64,000 bases of DNA, taken from contig NZ_BMDJ01000010.1 of assembly GCF_014635725.1 (NCBI RefSeq), positions 1 to 64,000 on the forward strand, in the 5' to 3' direction. A program made the translations under genes and the position numbers. Below the pieces are notes generated by a model that saw nothing but the letters and a program-made list of their open reading frames with translations, had not been told where the DNA came from and ran no database searches. Source of the stretch: Pedobacter mendelii. Its GTDB lineage: Bacteria > Bacteroidota > Bacteroidia > Sphingobacteriales > Sphingobacteriaceae. Within the stretch, counting starts at the first letter, position 1; each line of letters begins with the position of its first letter. This document shows positions 60,807 through 64,000 of this stretch, one piece after another.

Positions 60807-60831
60807 ACGGCCGGTTATTTATAAACCAGCC
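60807..60831 (-). terminator. terminator of the DJ-1/PfpI gene
   Basis: CGGCCGGTT and AACCAGCCG form a 9-bp stem with one mismatch; on the minus strand it is followed by seven T. It may also act on the plus-strand gene ending at 60802. Confidence 0.65.
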
Positions 60832-60865
60832 GCCTTTGAGTAATTTAGGAGAGCGCTCAAAACAT

Positions 60866-61426
60866 TTATGCATGCTGACCATCATGCACACCTTCGGCAA
60901 ACTCTTCTACAATTTTATCATTAAAAGCAGGTAAATCTTTTGGTGTACGACTGGTAACCAAACCCTGATCTACAACAACTTCTTCATCCGTCCAATTCGC
61001 ACCAGCATTAATTAAATCCTGTGCAATGTTTTTTACAGATGTTAATTTTCTTCCATCAACAACACCAGCACTTATTAAAGTTTGTGGTCCGTGGCAAATT
61101 GCCGCTACCGGTTTACCAGCTTCAAAAAATGCTTTTACAAATGCGATCGCGTCTTCATCAACACGTAATTTATCAGGATTGATAACTCCGCCAGGAAGCA
61201 ATAAACCATCATATTCATCAGCATTTGCTTCAGCAATGGTTTTATCGACATCAACCTCGATTGACCAATGGTCTTGATCCCAAGCTTTAATTTTTCCACT
61301 TTTTGAAGAAATGATGTGTACTGTTGCACCTTCTTCTTTTAATCTTTTTACTGGCTCAGTTAATTCTATTTCTTCAAATCCATCTTCTGAAAGTACAGCT
61401 ATGTTGCGATTACTTAATTGTCCCAT
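60866..61426 (-). CDS. DJ-1/PfpI family protein
   Basis: A 186-residue protein of the PfpI branch: ALCHGPQ-type elbow AAICHGPQTLISAG with nucleophile Cys111 and His112, the conserved Glu18 (EDGFEEIEL), and YDGLLLPGGVINPD. Members act as general stress proteins, deglycase/chaperone candidates or weak peptidases. The C-terminal KIVEEFAEGVHDGQHA is His-tailed and variable. It is flanked by its own terminator and a 146-bp AT-rich leader. Confidence 0.9.
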   Translation of the reverse strand: MGQLSNRNIAVLSEDGFEEIELTEPVKRLKEEGATVHIISSKSGKIKAWDQDHWSIEVDVDKTIAEANADEYDGLLLPGGVINPDKLRVDEDAIAFVKAFFEAGKPVAAICHGPQTLISAGVVDGRKLTSVKNIAQDLINAGANWTDEEVVVDQGLVTSRTPKDLPAFNDKIVEEFAEGVHDGQHA

Positions 61427-61572
61427 AATTCTTAATTTTTAAATAGGTGATATATTTAAATACATTATTAAGGTATTATTGTTTTTGGAAGTTTAGACTT
61501 GATAGTTAAAAGCTATCGTATTTATGTCGAACTAAAAAATCCTTCTTAAAGCCTAAAATCAATGTTTTAGCT

Positions 61573-62319
61573 TCAATCATTTGTTCTTCTATTCCTCAAA
61601 AAATAGAAAGCTAAATTCCCTGCAATTACGATATGATTCAGAATATTTGGAACTAAGCCATAATATTTTGTAAAAATTTGAAAGCGTTCTTTCAGGCTTT
61701 CGTGATGTTTCTTTTTGCTCATTCCGCCAACTAAATATTTGGCAACATACCTATGAACGTTAACAATATTTGATGATTTTTTAGCTGCTTTGATTATCCA
61801 ATCGATATCCGAACTGTATTTATATTTTATATCGTAAGGTACAATAATGCTTCGTTTGATATAAATTGCCTGATGACTGACATTCATTCCATACCTAAAA
61901 CTTTTCCAATCGAAAGATTCTGGTGCTTCATGTCGTCTTCTGCCTAAACTCTCCCACTTATCGTTGTACATTTCTGTTTCGCCATAATAAATATCTGCAC
62001 CAGGTGATGAATCAAAAATCTCTTCAACAGTATGTTCGTCATAAATTTCATCGCCAGAATTCATAAACAAAATATAATCGCCTTTGGCTAAAGCCAACCC
62101 TTTGTTCATGGCATCGTATATTCCTTTATCAGGCTCCGAAACTATTTTCGAAATCTGATTTTTATATTTTTGAACAACCTCTAAAGTTCCATCGTTAGAT
62201 GCACCGTCGATAACCAAGTATTCGATATCCTTAAAGGTTTGATTGATTACAGAATTTATCGTTCGTTCAATGTCGCGAACGTTATTATATACGATTGTAA
62301 TTACCGACAGCTTTGGCAT
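61573..62319 (-). CDS. family 2 glycosyltransferase
   Basis: A 248-residue GT-A enzyme: SVITIVYNNVRDIERTINSV at the start, YLVIDGASNDGT (nucleotide-binding Asp), EPDKGIYDAMNKGLALAKGDYILFMNSGDE (metal site read as NSGDE, where DxD is usual), and SHQAIYIKRS. This is the WcaA/PssE-like subgroup that adds a sugar during exopolysaccharide or O-antigen assembly. It is in the same direction as the GT4 gene; the DUF1016 fragment starts the 10-bp neighbouring gap. Confidence 0.9.
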   Translation of the reverse strand: MPKLSVITIVYNNVRDIERTINSVINQTFKDIEYLVIDGASNDGTLEVVQKYKNQISKIVSEPDKGIYDAMNKGLALAKGDYILFMNSGDEIYDEHTVEEIFDSSPGADIYYGETEMYNDKWESLGRRRHEAPESFDWKSFRYGMNVSHQAIYIKRSIIVPYDIKYKYSSDIDWIIKAAKKSSNIVNVHRYVAKYLVGGMSKKKHHESLKERFQIFTKYYGLVPNILNHIVIAGNLAFYFLRNRRTND

Positions 62320-62329
62320 ATTAATTCCA

Positions 62330-62854
62330 TTAACTTTTTAAGTGTTTCAACATTAGATAATCCGCCGTGCTTAAACTCCAAAATTCTGATGCTGTTTTTT
62401 GAATATAAAATATCTTTTCCTCTATTTTCTGAGTTTCCTGTATAATTTCTAAATGATGCGAAAAACTTAATCCAAAAAATGATTTTTCCAATTTGGCCGA
62501 CACTGTTGGTCTAAATGTAATCTCTTCTAAATCAATTGTTTGTAATTGGTTCGACAATGTTGGTCTAATTTGAGTTTGTTCTTCCCAAGCTTCAAAAAAG
62601 AGACGCATTCGCTTGATGTAAGTTGCTGAAAAACCTCTTAAACCGGGTAATTCAACTTGCAAATCGGCAGAGAGAATTTCGATAACTTTTGCTCCCCACT
62701 TTTCTTCCTCGATTTTATGGGAGATAAATTTGCCTATTGCAAAGTAAAGCGTTAAAAGTTCTTTGTTAACAAGAGTTGCAGCCCTGTAGCGACTTTGTAA
62801 AATTGCCGATTTTAATGCTTTGATATTTTCGATATAGTTTTTGGATAATTCCAT
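62330..62854 (-). CDS. truncated DUF1016 (YhcG-type) protein, N-terminal domain only
   Basis: A 174-residue protein. LKSAILQSRYRAATLVNKELLTLYFAIGKFIS and EKWGAKVIEILSADLQVELPG, then GFSATYIKRMRLFFEAW, identify the DUF1016 N-terminal domain. Full-length members are about 330-380 residues and end with a PDDEXK nuclease domain, which is missing here: the frame stops after STADYLMLKHLKS. The middle has short repeats around RPTLSNQLQTI and RPTVSAKLEKS. ATG 62854 lies 1 nt after the GT4 stop; GT2 starts 10 bp after its end, so it sits inside a sugar operon. Confidence 0.8.
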   Translation of the reverse strand: MELSKNYIENIKALKSAILQSRYRAATLVNKELLTLYFAIGKFISHKIEEEKWGAKVIEILSADLQVELPGLRGFSATYIKRMRLFFEAWEEQTQIRPTLSNQLQTIDLEEITFRPTVSAKLEKSFFGLSFSHHLEIIQETQKIEEKIFYIQKTASEFWSLSTADYLMLKHLKS

Positions 62855-62855
62855 T

Positions 62856-63998
62856 TTACTTCGGTTGCAAATCAATTAGTGTTTCATACAAATGAATATG
62901 CTCTGCAGCAATAACTTCTTCCGAAAAATCGGTTAAAATCCCTAACCTTGCTGCTTTTTGTACTTCTTCCTTATTTGGGCGATGATAAAGCCACTCTATT
63001 CCATTTGCTAAATCGGCAGCATTCTGGTATTCAGCCAAATAACCATTTTTTTGATGTTTAACCATATCTGGAATGCCGCCAGTAGTAAAAGCAATTACAG
63101 GTGTAGCACAAGCAAGACTTTCCATAACCGTGTTTGGTAAATTATCTTCGAGAGATGGCGTTATAAACGCATCGGCAGCCGAGTAACATTTTGCCAAGTG
63201 TTCATCTTTATTTATAGTACCCAAAAAGGTAGTTTTGAAGGGAAATTCGGGCATTTCTGCGTTTTCTTTGTTCCCGAAAATTACCAGTTCTATTTTCTCT
63301 TTGTCAATTCCTTTTCGTTTAGATAAAATTTCTAGTGCTTCAATTAAATATGGTGTTCCTTTATGTTTATCGTTTTTTGAGGGCATAAAACCACTCATTA
63401 AAACAAACTTATCAGGATTTATTTTTAGGATTTTCTTCGCCTCACTTTTTACATAAGGCTTAAAAATATTTGTTTCGATGGTATTCGGAATTACAGTTGC
63501 TTTACGGGTTCCAAGCAAACTGCTAAATTTTACCGAACTTGCCATCCACTTACTTGGCGCAACAATGTGAAAGTTTAATTTGGTATAAGCCTTCTGTTTC
63601 CGTAACCAGGTTTTATGCGAAATATCGTTATCGCCACTAATTTTTAAAATGGGGCAATTGCCGCATTGATGATGAAAATTTTCGCAACCATAACGCACAT
63701 GGCAACCGCCTGTAAAAGCATTACTATCGTGAAAAGTCCAAACGATGGGCTTTTCCAATTCATCTAGTTCTGCTAAAAATTTAGGTGTTAAAAAACCATG
63801 GTTAACCCAATGTAAATGAATTACATCGGCACTTTTTACCTCAGGATGATTTTTTATCGAACGCCCAAACCATTGTAGGCTAAAAGGTGTTTTTACCGAT
63901 TTGCTTAACCATTTTGAATAATATCGTTCGGATAAAATATTGTAAACGGCTATGGCTTTTTGAATGGGTGATTTGCTGAAAGTATCAACCTTTAGATT
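62856..63998 (-). CDS. family 4 glycosyltransferase (5' end outside the window)
   Basis: A GT-B retaining enzyme, 380 residues visible. The frame stays open to the window edge (VIHLHWVNHGFLTPKFL, then LEKPIVWTFHDSNAFTGGCH), so a start at 63758 would be wrong. The C-terminal donor-binding part shows LMSGFMPSKNDKHKGTPYLIEAL, FITPSLEDNLPNTVMESLACATPVIAF (the E-x7-E region) and GGIPDMV. CHVRYGCENFHHQCGNCPIL carries several Cys and His typical of a WcaC/colanic-acid-like subgroup with a CxxC-like cluster. It probably builds exopolysaccharide with the neighbouring GT2. Confidence 0.9.
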   Translation of the reverse strand, partial: NLKVDTFSKSPIQKAIAVYNILSERYYSKWLSKSVKTPFSLQWFGRSIKNHPEVKSADVIHLHWVNHGFLTPKFLAELDELEKPIVWTFHDSNAFTGGCHVRYGCENFHHQCGNCPILKISGDNDISHKTWLRKQKAYTKLNFHIVAPSKWMASSVKFSSLLGTRKATVIPNTIETNIFKPYVKSEAKKILKINPDKFVLMSGFMPSKNDKHKGTPYLIEALEILSKRKGIDKEKIELVIFGNKENAEMPEFPFKTTFLGTINKDEHLAKCYSAADAFITPSLEDNLPNTVMESLACATPVIAFTTGGIPDMVKHQKNGYLAEYQNAADLANGIEWLYHRPNKEEVQKAARLGILTDFSEEVIAAEHIHLYETLIDLQPK

Positions 63999-64000
63999 TT

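Noticed and set aside
63758..63758. Start of the GT4 gene at 63758
   Set aside because: The frame continues with GT4-like sequence (VIHLHWVNHG) to the window edge, so the true start is outside.
1..64000. tRNA, rRNA, IS element, prophage or CRISPR array
   Set aside because: No cloverleaf, rRNA-like conserved segment, transposase, integrase or regularly spaced direct-repeat array was seen on reading both strands.

Overview
The window looks like chromosomal DNA of a Bacteroidota bacterium, most likely a Sphingobacteriaceae member close to Pedobacter. Support: low GC, promoters of the TTTG-N17-20-TAnnTTTG type, gliding/type IX secretion genes (gldJ, porV), a short molybdopterin-less NuoG, ATP-dependent PEP carboxykinase, two-ExbD TonB systems, and many short palindromic intergenic repeats. 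No rRNA, tRNA, insertion sequence, phage or CRISPR array was seen.

Layout. 1-4.4 kb: edge fragment, a decayed gene, then small or poorly characterised genes (DUF1543, a FAD/NAD(P)-binding protein, a TMEM220-like protein). 4.4-9.7 kb: a Cu/Zn superoxide dismutase lipoprotein, metK behind a candidate SAM-II-type riboswitch, a lipid kinase with a SUI1-like factor, and pckA. 9.9-15.8 kb: an energy-transduction operon exbB-exbD-exbD-tonB-small protein-PstS-like lipoprotein-TPR protein. 15.8-29.1 kb: a complete 14-subunit complex I locus nuoA-N with NuoC and NuoD separate; nuoA is cut off from nuoB by a hairpin and a second promoter, and all four larger internal gaps carry palindromic repeats. 29.1-34.2 kb: a LytTR remnant, then a tight operon DedA-ppa-CNNM/CorC-rsmE-DUF4159-biotin carrier. 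34.3-40.7 kb: gldJ facing an AsmA-like gene, porV and ispF.

40.8-53.6 kb holds the most unusual content: a 1134-residue membrane protein joining a GH18-like domain, a CE4 polysaccharide deacetylase and a GT2 synthase; pirin, YceI, Crp/Fnr and a tiny FeoB-associated Cys-rich protein; then a minus-strand run of esterase, ATP-grasp ligase, GCS2-type carboxylate-amine ligase, class I glutamine amidotransferase and a second ATP-grasp-like protein, with a divergent esterase. This run has the composition of an amidoligase pathway making an unknown amide- or peptide-like small molecule.

53.7-64 kb: an exported caspase-fold protease, a membrane TPR protein, a small lipoprotein, typA, a protein with kinase-like (APH-type) catalytic motifs, a DJ-1/PfpI protein, and the edge of a glycosyltransferase cluster in which a truncated DUF1016 gene sits between a GT2 and a GT4 gene. 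Start codons were moved from the longest reading frame where sequence or context argued for it (nuoB, DedA, porV, YceI, the 48.2 kb ATP-grasp gene, the 52.2 kb esterase, DUF1016, the kinase-like gene).
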